The translations under genes and the position numbers were made by a program. The notes under the pieces are model-generated. The model ran no database searches, was not told where the DNA came from, and was given only the letters and a program-made list of their open reading frames with translations. From assembly GCA_963848195.1 (NCBI GenBank), contig CAWKCY010000001.1, forward strand, positions 186,001 to 250,000: a stretch of 64,000 nt of DNA, given 5' to 3'. Origin of the DNA: CAVQBP01 sp963848195 (GTDB lineage: Bacteria; Bacteroidota; Ignavibacteria; Ignavibacteriales; Ignavibacteriaceae). How positions within the stretch are numbered: the stretch's first letter is position 1; each line of letters opens with the position of its first letter. Shown one piece after another: positions 29,014-38,883 of this stretch.

Positions 29014-31854
29014 ATGAAATATTTAATACTATTTTTTTTAATATCATTTTCCATTTATGCACAAACCCCTCCATCAGACTTTAAGCTTGAAGTATCTACC
29101 GGAGGAATGGAACTATGGGAGATATCAGAAACAATTACAATTGAAGCTAACGGTCAGGGAAATTTTTATAGATCTAAAGGAGGGAATTCACAAGAAGTCT
29201 TACTAGACACAAACTTTACTATAACCACGGAACAAGTCCAGCAAATATGGCAGTCTGTTCAAAATGAAAATTTCTTTAACCTAAATTCAAATTATGAAAA
29301 CGATACAGTTGTGGGGGGTTCCTATGCAATATTTACTATTACAGCAGATGGTGTAACGAAACAAGTAACAGTAAAAAACATTTCGCAGCAGCAGATACAA
29401 AACATTATATCATCAATAAATTCAAATGTTCCTTCAGATTACAACATAGATTATACACCGCCGGAGAAAATTAACATAATACCCCAGGATCCTTGTAATT
29501 CACCATTTGGTTCTTCTTTTTCAATTGACAAGAAAGAAATTTCAGAGGCGAAGTTAAATAAATTGCTTGCCAAATATAATACGACTAATTCAGTAAAGGA
29601 TGTAGTACAAATACCTCACGCAGGCGTTGAAATAGGTTATGAAGAATCCCTATATGACGCCGTTGGAAACGGTACAGCCGCTTTAAGTAGTAAAGGTGAT
29701 TTTTATGGTGATGATGTTTCAATAACAGGAAAATACCCAAATAATTTAACACCCGCAGATAAAAAAATTCACATAAAACTAAATCTTGAATTTTATGGTC
29801 CATGTGATAACTCTGCGAATGAAAATAAAATTGTGAAGGATATTTATAATAAATGGAACGGACTTGCCACCAGCAGTGGTCAGAAAATAATAGTAGATAT
29901 TCCACACTTATCACATCCTGGTGCTTCATCACCTCCGGGTACACCTGGTTTTGATGAAATAAAGTTAGCCTGTGGAAGCGGACAAAAAGCTATCAGTTAT
30001 ACTGATGGACTTGGAAAACCAAATGATGGAGTTGCTAGTGGCACTTGGTACCCCGCCGATCAGGGTGGGCCAGGTACATACGGGCATGAAGCAGGGCACC
30101 TGATGGGTTTAGATGATCAATATTCTTCGTACCAAAAGCAGCCGGATGGTAGCTGGCTAAATGAGCAAGACAAAACTACAACATATTCTGCAAATGATTA
30201 TTTAAATCTCTACCACTCGAAATATCCAGATCATAGTTTAAGCCAAGATAAAAGCTGGTTAGCTAAAAACAAACGGACTGGATGGCCTACTGGAAAGGGT
30301 GTAATGGGTGATAGTCAAGCACCTCCGACACAATTAGATATTGATTCACTTGCTGAAAAAGCCGGATTGATTATTAATATTAAACCTGGAGATATGCTTG
30401 TGGATAAAAATAATTATCAGCAGAATCTCGTAGTTAATCATTCAGGTGATTTATTCCTTAAGCCGGGAGAAACAAAAACATTGAATGGAATATATGCAGC
30501 TTGTATTGATCATTTTAAAGAAATTCCTGATACCGGACGGGTTTTTGCAGTAGCGCCCTCTTTGGAAAAATGGAATGGAATAAACGCTGCACCGACATTA
30601 TTAAAATTAGTCCGGTATATTGATTCAGTTGGCTATTTCTGCAATATATTTGATGATTATTCTTCGCAGGAAGCAATATGGAGGATAACCGATAATACCG
30701 AGCCATTATTTGATTCAACTTCAGACTCACTATTATTGAATATTGGAATTAACCCAAACCAGTTTTTTGATTTTCCAAAGATGAACTATAACTTAAATGA
30801 TACTATTTCATCCTCACAGTATATTCCGGATCAATTGTTTGCTGCTGATATAGAACCAAAATATGCAACCTCAAATATTAATGACAACACCGAATTTACA
30901 GCAGCCGTCTCCTCACCATCAGTAGGTGAGTTTTCTACAAATATTAAATGGGAATTAAAATCGCCCGGCTCTGCTGCAGGACAGCTTAATGTTAACGGCT
31001 CTAAGGCTACAGTTACTCCTTTGCAGGGAGGTCTTTATTCGCTAAACCTTGATTTAACAGTTACTGATTCCTCAGGTGCAAAAAGAGAATTTAAACCATC
31101 TCAAACTTCACATATAATTGTCCCTGATAAATTTACTGAAACATTTGAACATAGTAATCTAATTGATTTGTTTCCATGGAAGACATATGGAGATGCTCCA
31201 TGGACAATAACAAATGCAGAAGCTCAAACTGGTAATTACTCAATTCAGCCGGGAAATATTCGAGCAAATCAATCCTCAACTCTAGAAATATCTTTAGATT
31301 TGCCTTCTGATACTTCATTTGAATTTGCGGTTAAAGCTCTCTCAAGCTTTTTTAATTATTTATCATTTTATATAGATACAACATTATCTGGTATATACGC
31401 CTATAATGATTGGAACTTTTATTCATATAATTTAAAGGCTGGAAAACATGTTTTGAAATGGACATATCAAAGTTTAGTGTCAACTGTCAATCAGTCTCCG
31501 GGAATTTGGCTCGATAATATATTTTTCCCGGAAAACTCGGTCAACCTTACTTCCGTAAAAACTGATGAAAGTAAACCATTAACATTTAATTTATTCCAGA
31601 ATTACCCGAATCCTTATAATCCGAATACTTTAATTAAGTACTCATTGGCTTCAGAAAGTCAGGTTAAACTAACAATTTATGATATTACCGGCAGAAAAGT
31701 AAAAGATTTATTTATTGGTGAGCAGCCTGCGGGAATACACGAAGTAAAATTCGATGGTTCAAGCTTAAGCAGTGGTGTATATTTTTATACAATTGAAGCG
31801 AATTCAAAAAATGGAATATTTAAAGCAACAAAGAAAATGATTTTAATAAAATGA
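29014..31854 (+). CDS. Secreted zinc metalloprotease-like protein with T9SS sorting domain
   Basis: The 946-residue protein has a signal peptide (first ~17 residues, ending SIYAQ), an N-terminal ~120-residue beta region, a region with the extended zinc motif GHEAGHLMGLDD (HExxHxxGxxD, residues ~357-367), Ig-like and jelly-roll stretches, and a T9SS type A tail (QNYPNPYNPNTLIKYSL ... ATKKMILIK). The HExxHxxGxxD pattern is metzincin-like. Surface location follows from the sorting domain; substrates are unknown. Confidence 0.8.
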   Translation: MKYLILFFLISFSIYAQTPPSDFKLEVSTGGMELWEISETITIEANGQGNFYRSKGGNSQEVLLDTNFTITTEQVQQIWQSVQNENFFNLNSNYENDTVVGGSYAIFTITADGVTKQVTVKNISQQQIQNIISSINSNVPSDYNIDYTPPEKINIIPQDPCNSPFGSSFSIDKKEISEAKLNKLLAKYNTTNSVKDVVQIPHAGVEIGYEESLYDAVGNGTAALSSKGDFYGDDVSITGKYPNNLTPADKKIHIKLNLEFYGPCDNSANENKIVKDIYNKWNGLATSSGQKIIVDIPHLSHPGASSPPGTPGFDEIKLACGSGQKAISYTDGLGKPNDGVASGTWYPADQGGPGTYGHEAGHLMGLDDQYSSYQKQPDGSWLNEQDKTTTYSANDYLNLYHSKYPDHSLSQDKSWLAKNKRTGWPTGKGVMGDSQAPPTQLDIDSLAEKAGLIINIKPGDMLVDKNNYQQNLVVNHSGDLFLKPGETKTLNGIYAACIDHFKEIPDTGRVFAVAPSLEKWNGINAAPTLLKLVRYIDSVGYFCNIFDDYSSQEAIWRITDNTEPLFDSTSDSLLLNIGINPNQFFDFPKMNYNLNDTISSSQYIPDQLFAADIEPKYATSNINDNTEFTAAVSSPSVGEFSTNIKWELKSPGSAAGQLNVNGSKATVTPLQGGLYSLNLDLTVTDSSGAKREFKPSQTSHIIVPDKFTETFEHSNLIDLFPWKTYGDAPWTITNAEAQTGNYSIQPGNIRANQSSTLEISLDLPSDTSFEFAVKALSSFFNYLSFYIDTTLSGIYAYNDWNFYSYNLKAGKHVLKWTYQSLVSTVNQSPGIWLDNIFFPENSVNLTSVKTDESKPLTFNLFQNYPNPYNPNTLIKYSLASESQVKLTIYDITGRKVKDLFIGEQPAGIHEVKFDGSSLSSGVYFYTIEANSKNGIFKATKKMILIK

Positions 31855-31865
31855 GCGTTTAGCAA

Positions 31866-31973
31866 GGGTGTACGACAAATTGTCCCTAAGCCGTATTTTT
31901 TGCATGATGAGTTGAGAAAAAGAGTAAATTAAGGACTTTATGATTGCTCCTCTGGACAATTTGTCGTACACCC
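31866..31973. mobile_element. 108-bp MITE with 20-bp terminal inverted repeats
   Basis: Perfect 20-bp inverted ends begin GGGTGTACGACAAATTG (31866-31885) and are mirrored at 31954-31973. The element is bounded by a direct 9-bp repeat GTTTAGCAA (31857-31865 and 31974-31982), a textbook target-site duplication. There is no coding capacity inside. It landed 11 bases past the T9SS gene stop. Confidence 0.85.
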
Positions 31974-32138
31974 GTTTAGCAAAGCTTGGACTATTTTATA
32001 TTGATTGTTCCTGACTGCAGTATAAAATTCCATTCATATTAGTTGTTTTCTATCCGGTAATCTGTACGTAATAATTCTTGTGCAAAAAAATAAAATCTAT
32101 CAAAGTTTTAGTAATTCAAATATATCAAGAGATAATAC

Positions 32139-33824
32139 ATGAACTCAAATAGAATTAATCGATTTGTAATAAAATCGCTTTTTATTTTCCTATCATATGT
32201 TACAATTTTTATCTCATGCTTTTTATTTCTTTCATGTTCGGATCATAAAATATCTGCTACACAAAGAGACTACTTAACTCCTGATATATTATGCGGAACA
32301 GTGCGGTTTTCAGGAGGATGTAGTCCTAAACTGGATACTTTAATAAGATTCGGAATTGCACTTATTCATCACATGACATATGAAGATGCAGAATATACAT
32401 TCAGTGAAGTTATTAAATTAGATCCGGGTTGTTTCTGGGGATATTGGGGCAAGGCAATGACTTTAGAGCACCCACTCTGGCCGGACATTCCGGATAATGA
32501 TATGTTGAAGGAAGGATATATTCTTTCCCAGACTGCATTGAATCTTGCAAAAACAAAAAAGGAAAAATATTATGGGGGGGCTATAGCAGCTTATTTTAAA
32601 GATGGATTGAACAAAACCGAACATGAGCGGTTAATTGCATTTAACGATGGCTGGCAGCTTGCAAGCAAAGAGCTGCCAGATGATATAGAAGCAAGATTGT
32701 TTTCTGTCTTATCAATGTTAGCTATTGCTTCACCTAATGATAAATCCTATAAGATTCAGCGCCAAGCAGGAGCGATTTGTGAAGAAATACTTAAAATAAT
32801 TCCTGATCACCCTGGCGCGTTTCATTATGCCATACATGCATACGATTTTCCACCGTTAGCTGAAAATGCTCTCAGATTAGCACGGAATTATTCTAAAATA
32901 GCTCCGGAAATACCGCATGCATTACATATGCCGACTCATATTTTTACTCGTCTCGGCTATTGGCAGGAATCAATAGACTTAAATCTGAGATCTGCAGTAA
33001 TTGCTAAAAGGATCCCTGTTCATGGGCAGGTTTCAGCACAGTACTTTCATGCTCTCGATTACCTTGAGTATGCTTACCTTCAGCAATCAGAATATGATAA
33101 AGCCAGAAACATTGCAACATTGATAGATACACTTAGCGGAACTTATGAACCCTCACCTATTACAGCCTACGCAATAGCTGCCATTCCTGGCAGAATCCTA
33201 CTTGAAAATCAAAACTGGTCTGAAGCAGCAAAAATTTCAAATGATAATCACTCAAATTTTCCTTGGAAAAAATTTCCACAAGACGAATCACTGTTTTATT
33301 TTGCAAAAGGTATCGGTGCAGGTAGAAGCGGAAAACCGGATATTGCTCTGCAGTCATTTAAAAAATTAGAAAAGTTGCAAAATTCCTTTGAAAAATCGGA
33401 AGCTAATAAATATTGGATCAATCAAATCGAAATACAGAAAACTATTGTGAAAGCATGGCAATTTTTTGCAGATAATAATAAGGATAAATCTTTAGAGACT
33501 ATGAAGCTTGCAACAAAATTTGAAGATGCAACAGAAAAAAGTCCGGTAACACCTGGTCAATTACTTCCCGCTAGAGAAATGCTTGGTGATCTGCTATTAG
33601 AAATGAACAGACCTAAAGAAGCTCTTATTCAATACGAATTATCACTTCAAAAATGTCCCAACCGGTTTAATTCTCTTTTTGGGGCCGGAAAATCTGCGGA
33701 ACTTCTGGGTGATTCTAAAAAAGCTATATTTTACTTTGTTAAACTTCAAAAGAATTGCAAATCTTCTGGATCAAATAGAGATCGCTTAGTACATGCATCA
33801 CATGTAATTGATAATAAAATTTGA
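32139..33824 (+). CDS. TPR lipoprotein (copy 1 of a recent duplication)
   Basis: The 561-residue protein has a lipoprotein signal ending in the lipobox LFLSC. TPR-like repeats follow, with a family signature HALHMPTHIFTRLGYWQES around residue 265 and C-terminal TPRs (LIQYELSLQKCPNRFNSLFG). The residues after the lipobox (TQRDYLTPDILCGTVRFSGG) and most of the protein are almost identical to the gene at 48681-50333. Function is unknown; this family appears in secreted or envelope TPR proteins of several phyla. Confidence 0.75.
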   Translation: MNSNRINRFVIKSLFIFLSYVTIFISCFLFLSCSDHKISATQRDYLTPDILCGTVRFSGGCSPKLDTLIRFGIALIHHMTYEDAEYTFSEVIKLDPGCFWGYWGKAMTLEHPLWPDIPDNDMLKEGYILSQTALNLAKTKKEKYYGGAIAAYFKDGLNKTEHERLIAFNDGWQLASKELPDDIEARLFSVLSMLAIASPNDKSYKIQRQAGAICEEILKIIPDHPGAFHYAIHAYDFPPLAENALRLARNYSKIAPEIPHALHMPTHIFTRLGYWQESIDLNLRSAVIAKRIPVHGQVSAQYFHALDYLEYAYLQQSEYDKARNIATLIDTLSGTYEPSPITAYAIAAIPGRILLENQNWSEAAKISNDNHSNFPWKKFPQDESLFYFAKGIGAGRSGKPDIALQSFKKLEKLQNSFEKSEANKYWINQIEIQKTIVKAWQFFADNNKDKSLETMKLATKFEDATEKSPVTPGQLLPAREMLGDLLLEMNRPKEALIQYELSLQKCPNRFNSLFGAGKSAELLGDSKKAIFYFVKLQKNCKSSGSNRDRLVHASHVIDNKI

Positions 33825-34031
33825 ACAACTTTCTCAAAGAATATCCTTGCAATAAAATCGGTACCTGCAGCTGGAAATACGATTCTTGGAAAGAAATAAT
33901 TCTTAGTATAATCTCGTATTTAACAATTGAAAAAAAGAAAAAATTTTCATAATATTTCGTTGTTCATACCTAAAATTCTAATTCGATTTTCAGGCACTTG
34001 TTTTCAGATTATCTTATAGAATCGTAAATAT

Positions 34032-34140
34032 ATGATTGGAAAAACCATACTTAATTATAAAATTTTATTGAAATTCAAAAGAGCGGAAGTGATTTAAATT
34101 GAAATAAAAGAAAATGCACCGTTAAAATTTTTTAGGGAGG
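34032..34140 (+). pseudogene. N-terminal remnant of a Ser/Thr kinase
   Basis: ATG 34032 starts MIGKTILNYKILLKF, which matches the MIGKLISHYKIINKLGEGG opening of the kinase at 19791. Reading on across frames gives IEIQKSGSDLN and EIKENAPLKFF, echoing the glycine loop and the ALKFL lysine strand, then stops before the next gene. Highly decayed. Confidence 0.35.
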
Positions 34141-34147
34141 ATATAAA

Positions 34148-36337
34148 ATGAATATAAGAACTGCTCTGTTAGTCTTTGTTCTAAGTTTTATTACAATATC
34201 AGCACAATCCAAACAACCTGTCGCACCTGTAAAAGAACACATTGATGAATATTGGGGAGAAAAAGTTTCTGATCCATATAGATATATGGAAAATCTCGAT
34301 GATCCGAAAGTAAAGGAATGGATGAAAGAACAGGCAGAATATACCAAAAATATTCTATCGAAAATTCAAGGAAGAGATGCTTTATTCCAAAGAATTAAAG
34401 AATTATACAAAAGTAAACCGATCCGTATCTTTGATATAAATAGAAATGAAAATGGATCAATGTATTACGAAAAGATTACACCGAACGATAATTTACCAAA
34501 GCTATTTTTCCGGGATATTAATGGTGAAGAAAAATTATTATTTGATCCAGAGAAAATAAAAAGTAAAGATAAACAGCATTTTTCTCTTGAATTTTACGCA
34601 CCTTCACCAGATGAAAAATATTTGGTTTATGGTCTTGCAAAAGGAGGTTCGGAGGAAACGACAGTCTTTATAAAGAATATTAAAACTGGCAAAGATCTTC
34701 CCGAAAAAATAGACCGGATTGAAACTGCTTATAATATTCCTGTCTGGCTTCCTGATGGCAGCGGATTTTTATATTCACGCAGACAAAAATTACCTTCAAA
34801 TGCACCTGCAACTGAGATATATAAGAATACCAGAGCTTACTACCATAAATTAGGTGAGGATCCTGAAAAAGATGTAGTTGTACTAGCTAAAGGATATTCT
34901 AAAAATGTTAAAATGCTTGATGTAGATTTTCCCAGTGTAAACATCTTTAAAGAATCAAATTTTATTATTGGTAAAATTAAACACGGAGACGCAAATGATA
35001 TTGATTTATATTCCGCTTCAATTGACGGGATTGGAAAAAATGGAATAAATTGGATTAAAATCTGTGATTCAAGTGACGAGGTTACAGACTACTCGGTTTT
35101 TAAAAATAATATTTACTTGTTAACTTCAAAAAATGCTGCACGATTTAAAGTAGTGATGACTTCATTATCCAACCCGAATTTTCAAAATGCTTCTGTAATT
35201 GTACCGCAGAGTAATGTGGTTGTCTCCAGTTTAGCCGCAGCAAAAGATGCATTGTATATTGAAATTATGGATGGCGGGTTTAATCGTATTCAAAGGATTG
35301 ATTACACGGATAACAAAATAGAAAACCTTAAAATTCCCGATGATGCAGCCGGATATATTGAATCTGCTTCCCAAAATATTAATGGAATTTTAATCTATAC
35401 AATAAAATGGACTAAAGGGGGAGCGATCTACAATTATGAACCAGTTTCAAAAAAAATTACCAATACGGAACTAATGCCTAAAGGGAAATTTGATGATGTG
35501 CCGGGATTTGAGTCGCATGAAGTGAAAGTAAAAAGCTATGATGGGGTTATGGTGCCATTATCTATAATTTATAAAAGTGATATTAGAATGGATGGAAATA
35601 ATCCAGCTTTAATCATAGGATATGGTTCATATGGCATTTCCGAAACAGTCTATTTCAATCCTGTTTATTTAGCCTGGCTTGAAAAAGGAGGAGTTTTAGC
35701 TATTGCCCATGTTCGGGGCGGAGGTGAATATGGAAAAGAATGGCATCTTGCAGGTCAAAAATTGAATAAACCTAACACCTGGAAAGATTTTATAGCTTGT
35801 GCCGAATATTTAGTTCAGAAAAAATATACATCAAAAAAATTGCTTGCGGGTGAAGGAGGAAGTGCCGGCGGAATTTTGATTGGAAGGTCAATTACGGAAA
35901 GGCCTGATCTGTTCTCTGCGGCAATAATAAATGTTGGAGATCTTGATGCTCTACGTGCAGAAACTACAACAAACGGTGTCCCGAATATTGCAGAGTTCGG
36001 CACAGTAAAAGATAAAAACGGATTTAAAGGCTTGTATGAAATGAGTGCTTATCATCATGTCAAAGATGGTGTTAAATATCCTGCAGTAATGCTAACTACC
36101 GGAATAAATGATCCTAGAGTTGAACCCTGGAGTTCAGCAAAAATGACTGCTCGTTTGCAAGCCGCTACTTCGAGTCATAAACCAATTCTCCTGCGTATAG
36201 ATTATGATGCCGGGCATGGTTTCGGATCAACTGTTGACCAAAGATTAAAAGCGTTCTCAGATGAGTTATCATTTCTGTTTTGGCAGTTTGGCATTAAAGG
36301 ATTTCAGCAAGTTAATGTTCCAAAAAAAACAGAATAA
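34148..36337 (+). CDS. Prolyl oligopeptidase (S9A) serine peptidase
   Basis: The 729-residue protein has a signal peptide (first ~20 residues, ending TISAQS), the S9A N-terminal signature HIDEYWGEKVSDPYRYMEN, a propeller, and a C-terminal hydrolase domain with nucleophile GEGGSAGGILIG (residue ~576), acid region TTGINDPRVEPW and catalytic His in YDAGHGFG. The AGGGAGG ribosome site is strong. It cleaves peptides on the carboxyl side of proline, probably in the periplasm. A 138-base piece of this gene is copied at 37769. Confidence 0.9.
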   Translation: MNIRTALLVFVLSFITISAQSKQPVAPVKEHIDEYWGEKVSDPYRYMENLDDPKVKEWMKEQAEYTKNILSKIQGRDALFQRIKELYKSKPIRIFDINRNENGSMYYEKITPNDNLPKLFFRDINGEEKLLFDPEKIKSKDKQHFSLEFYAPSPDEKYLVYGLAKGGSEETTVFIKNIKTGKDLPEKIDRIETAYNIPVWLPDGSGFLYSRRQKLPSNAPATEIYKNTRAYYHKLGEDPEKDVVVLAKGYSKNVKMLDVDFPSVNIFKESNFIIGKIKHGDANDIDLYSASIDGIGKNGINWIKICDSSDEVTDYSVFKNNIYLLTSKNAARFKVVMTSLSNPNFQNASVIVPQSNVVVSSLAAAKDALYIEIMDGGFNRIQRIDYTDNKIENLKIPDDAAGYIESASQNINGILIYTIKWTKGGAIYNYEPVSKKITNTELMPKGKFDDVPGFESHEVKVKSYDGVMVPLSIIYKSDIRMDGNNPALIIGYGSYGISETVYFNPVYLAWLEKGGVLAIAHVRGGGEYGKEWHLAGQKLNKPNTWKDFIACAEYLVQKKYTSKKLLAGEGGSAGGILIGRSITERPDLFSAAIINVGDLDALRAETTTNGVPNIAEFGTVKDKNGFKGLYEMSAYHHVKDGVKYPAVMLTTGINDPRVEPWSSAKMTARLQAATSSHKPILLRIDYDAGHGFGSTVDQRLKAFSDELSFLFWQFGIKGFQQVNVPKKTE

Positions 36338-36526
36338 GCTTTTGTAAATTGGACAATAAAATAACTCTTGATTACCTTCTGCTAAATAAATTGATGTATA
36401 ACCATAAAGTTCATACATTTCTTGATGTTTGTTGAGTTGCAGATTTAAACTGACCAATTCATAATATGTTTTAATTACATTTCTCCATATATGTAATCCA
36501 TTGTTAAAAGAATTCTGTGCAAGTTT
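36338..36526 (-). other. Spacer with possible coding remnant
   Basis: The minus strand has an open stretch with protein-like composition (IKTYYELVSLNLQLNKHQEM, YTSIYLAEGNQELFY) directly after the stop of the next gene. No start or recognisable family is visible, so it may be a decayed tail. Confidence 0.25.
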
Positions 36527-37171
36527 TTAAATACTTAACTTTTTTAATAATTCTTTACTTCTTACCACAATTTCTTTTTCTAATTTTATATTTTGTTCTA
36601 ACAACGCGTAATATCCTACAACTATATTATTAACTTCGTTAAAATCTACGTTATTTTTATTAATAAATTGCCAATTCAAAATATTTATATTCTTAAAAAT
36701 AAATTTTGTAGCATAGTCATTAATAAATTCTACTGTCATTTCTTGTTGTGACTGAATGCTTGTAAAAGATTCATAGTAATTGGTAATTTCTTCTCTCAAA
36801 TTATATGATGAAATTAGGTTAAGATTACCACTGTATTTTATAGATACATAAGTATTTGATTGGGGATAAAATTTGGGAATTGTGAGAATATCTTGAAATA
36901 ATATAATTGCAGAATCTATTGAAGAAATACCTTTAATGGTACTTGCAATATATTTTTTAAATTTAACTTCTTTTCCTTCATTAAATTTTAGAATTTCATT
37001 AACACTCATTGAATCTTGAATGACATCATTTTTAATGCTATTTAAATATTTACTTTCAAGTTCATCGGATTTATAATCTTCTCGCCAATTATTTAATATG
37101 AATGCCGCAGTAATGCCGATGAAAACAACTATCAATTCAATAAAATAATTTTTCCAATTAATATTTTCCAT
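36527..37171 (-). CDS. DUF6090-like membrane-anchored protein
   Basis: The start at 37171 is preferred: the N-terminus MENINWKNYFIELIVVFIGI then forms one membrane helix followed by TAAFILNNWRE and a long helical periplasmic or cytoplasmic part (residues 35-214). The helix-plus-NWRE layout is shared with the gene at 53171-53962 and with DUF6090-type proteins of Bacteroidota. It lies just downstream of a small membrane protein gene. Function is unknown. Confidence 0.6.
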   Translation of the reverse strand: MENINWKNYFIELIVVFIGITAAFILNNWREDYKSDELESKYLNSIKNDVIQDSMSVNEILKFNEGKEVKFKKYIASTIKGISSIDSAIILFQDILTIPKFYPQSNTYVSIKYSGNLNLISSYNLREEITNYYESFTSIQSQQEMTVEFINDYATKFIFKNINILNWQFINKNNVDFNEVNNIVVGYYALLEQNIKLEKEIVVRSKELLKKLSI

Positions 37172-37185
37172 ATTTAACTTCCATT

Positions 37186-37614
37186 TCAAGTATTTTCATT
37201 TTTAACCGTTGGTTTTATCCTCGCAAGTATCAAAGCAATGATAATGGCAACCACAAATGCTGGCACTCCAATTAATATTGGCCAAAGAATCAATGATACA
37301 ATTAGTAAGGCTCGATTAGCTGTTATTGAATTCAACGAATGTATATTAGCGGCAACTGCAAGACCGAAAGCTCCAAGTGCAGCAGAGATGGCTACGTGTA
37401 TTGCGATTGTACGAGGTAGATTATGCAAACGAAAATGTTCATACCAAATCTGAATTCCAAATATAATGACACTTGTGATCCAAGCAGCGAGACGCCAAAT
37501 TTGTTGTGCTTGGCTTTGGCTTGATGGATTTGGAAACGCAATACCTACTAAGGAATATCCAATGCCAAAGAATATAACCATCTTCCAGGTTTTATATTTA
37601 TTCCTTATGATCAC
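37186..37614 (-). CDS. Small integral membrane protein, GTG start
   Basis: The 142-residue protein has four hydrophobic segments (IFFGIGYSLVGIAF; AAWITSVIIFGIQIWY; IAIHVAISAALGAFGLAVAA; LLIVSLILWPILIGVPAFVV). The GTG start at 37614 follows GGAGAG, a better site than the internal ATG at 37581. No family is recognised. It is probably co-transcribed with the DUF6090-like gene 15 bases downstream. Confidence 0.55.
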   Translation of the reverse strand: MIIRNKYKTWKMVIFFGIGYSLVGIAFPNPSSQSQAQQIWRLAAWITSVIIFGIQIWYEHFRLHNLPRTIAIHVAISAALGAFGLAVAANIHSLNSITANRALLIVSLILWPILIGVPAFVVAIIIALILARIKPTVKNENT

Positions 37615-37768
37615 TTTCTCTCCAACCTTATTATAGTTAACTGCTTCTAATGTAGTGACTAATTAGAAAAGATAATTCCGATCTAATTAAGCCCAATTCT
37701 AATATAAATATTGAATAAAATATATCTCATTTACAAATAATTTTATTACATACTACTTCTTAAACTAA

Positions 37769-37906
37769 GAAAAGAATGGCATCTTGCAGGTCAAAAATTG
37801 AATAAACCTAACACCTGGAAAGACTTTATAGCTTGTGCCGAATATTTAGTTCAGAAAAAATATACATCAAAAAAATTGCTTGCGGGTGAAGGAGGAAGTG
37901 CCGGCG
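37769..37906 (+). repeat. 138-bp copy of an internal prolyl oligopeptidase segment
   Basis: Bases 37769-37906 match 35733-35870 inside the S9A gene over 138 bases with a single visible difference (GATTTT to GACTTT). The match ends abruptly in GCCGGCG. The copy is out of context, non-coding here, and abuts a truncated minus-strand gene remnant. Confidence 0.9.
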
Positions 37907-37911
37907 ATCGA

Positions 37912-38135
37912 GGGGATGTTCTTCTAAATTGAAAGTTAATATTACGAGATTTGACCGCTTTTCTTCTTTTAAGTCTTTTTTCTTTACGCACTACTTCAGT
38001 CTCATTATTATTATTCCCATATCTGACGTAAAATTGGTCCATATATTCATATATATTCAAATTCGGAGATTTATTCTGAATCATTCCATCTTTCCAAAAA
38101 TTCATCTAGTAGGTTTTCTAATTTTCTATTTCCAT
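37912..38135 (-). pseudogene. Truncated small cassette gene, two frameshifts
   Basis: From ATG 38135 the frames combine to MEIENLENLLDEFLERWNDS, then NKSPNLNIYEYMDQFYVRYG and a lysine-rich tail, needing two one-base corrections. The gene is cut at the junction with the copied peptidase segment. The MEIE opening also begins the DinB-like cassette genes, but the body does not match them. Confidence 0.4.
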
Positions 38136-38164
38136 TTGTATACCTATAAATTTTTAGTAATAGC

Positions 38165-38270
38165 AGCTAACGGCCCGCATTTAACCGCAGCCTATACCAA
38201 GAAACTTGCTACATTTACAACTAATAACTGGGTAGCAGCAGCGGCCGGTGTTGAACAATGGGTTTAAGCT
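38165..38270 (-). repeat. attC-like spacer (TAAC...GCATTTAACCGCAGCC class)
   Basis: The left end AGCTAACGGCCCGCATTT is followed by AACCGCAGCC, and the right end is GGGTTTAAGC just beyond the stop of the SnoaL-like gene. The left motif recurs at 57085, 57826, 59134, 60850, 62388 and 63329. Confidence 0.5.
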
Positions 38271-38271
38271 A

Positions 38272-38667
38272 TTATTGCTTTTTGTTTTTACTTATAATGT
38301 CAAAAGGAATTTTCGAATCAGCATAAACTTGCCACAAATAAATCCTACCATTCTTTATGACCGCCTTCCATGAAGCAGGTAAATTCCAATAGTTTCCCTT
38401 GCTATCACTCTGTCCTTGGAATGTAGCACTTGCAAAACCAAACGCTGCAACCATGTCTCCAACAAGAAATATATCCGTAATTTCAATTTTATAATCTGGA
38501 AATAATTGAAAGTATCCAATCCAACCTGCCTGCATTTTTTCTTTTCCTATAGCTTCATTACCCTGGGAATCAATGAACTTGTGGTCGGCAGTCATAAGCG
38601 AGCAGATCTTATCAATGTTATGCTCGTTGATTGCACTAACAAAGTCTTGGAATATTTTCTTGTTCAT
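38272..38667 (-). CDS. SnoaL/NTF2-like domain protein
   Basis: The 131-residue single-domain protein has the NTF2-like cone fold pattern: FQDFVSAINEHNIDKICSLM, an early acidic strand (DHKFIDSQGNEAIG), MQAGWIGYFQLFPDYKIEIT, and paired late strands (ASWKAVIKNGRIYLWQVY). SnoaL-like proteins include isomerases, hydrolases and uncatalytic ligand binders. It lies between two attC-like sites (38165-38270 and 38698-38755), a single-gene cassette on the minus strand. Confidence 0.78.
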   Translation of the reverse strand: MNKKIFQDFVSAINEHNIDKICSLMTADHKFIDSQGNEAIGKEKMQAGWIGYFQLFPDYKIEITDIFLVGDMVAAFGFASATFQGQSDSKGNYWNLPASWKAVIKNGRIYLWQVYADSKIPFDIISKNKKQ

Positions 38668-38697
38668 AGTATTTAATCCTTGCAGATTTGTGCCTTA

Positions 38698-38755
38698 GTC
38701 CAACAAAGGATTATGCCTCGGCACGCTTCGGCATGAATCCCTTATAAAGTTAGGT
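38698..38755 (-). repeat. Canonical short attC-like site (58 bp)
   Basis: GTCCAAC (38698-38704) fits RYYYAAC and GTTAGGT (38749-38755) fits GTTRRRY. Between them AAAGGATTATGCC pairs with GGCATGAATCCCTT around a short loop. Size, ends and fold all match integron attC sites. Related copies lie at 42053-42113 and 62049-62096. Confidence 0.7.
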
Positions 38756-38883
38756 GGTTCTTCTTATATTTTTACTTCAGATCAATAGTATCTAATTTGT
38801 GTTTTTTCCATTTATATTTTTATTTATTTTAAGTTTAAACATAATTAAATAGAAATATAATATATCTATAGCATGAGGTATCT

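Noticed and set aside
37851..38105. Single 84-residue minus-strand protein
   Set aside because: Its C-terminal third is the antisense of the copied peptidase fragment, so it is an accidental fusion rather than a gene.
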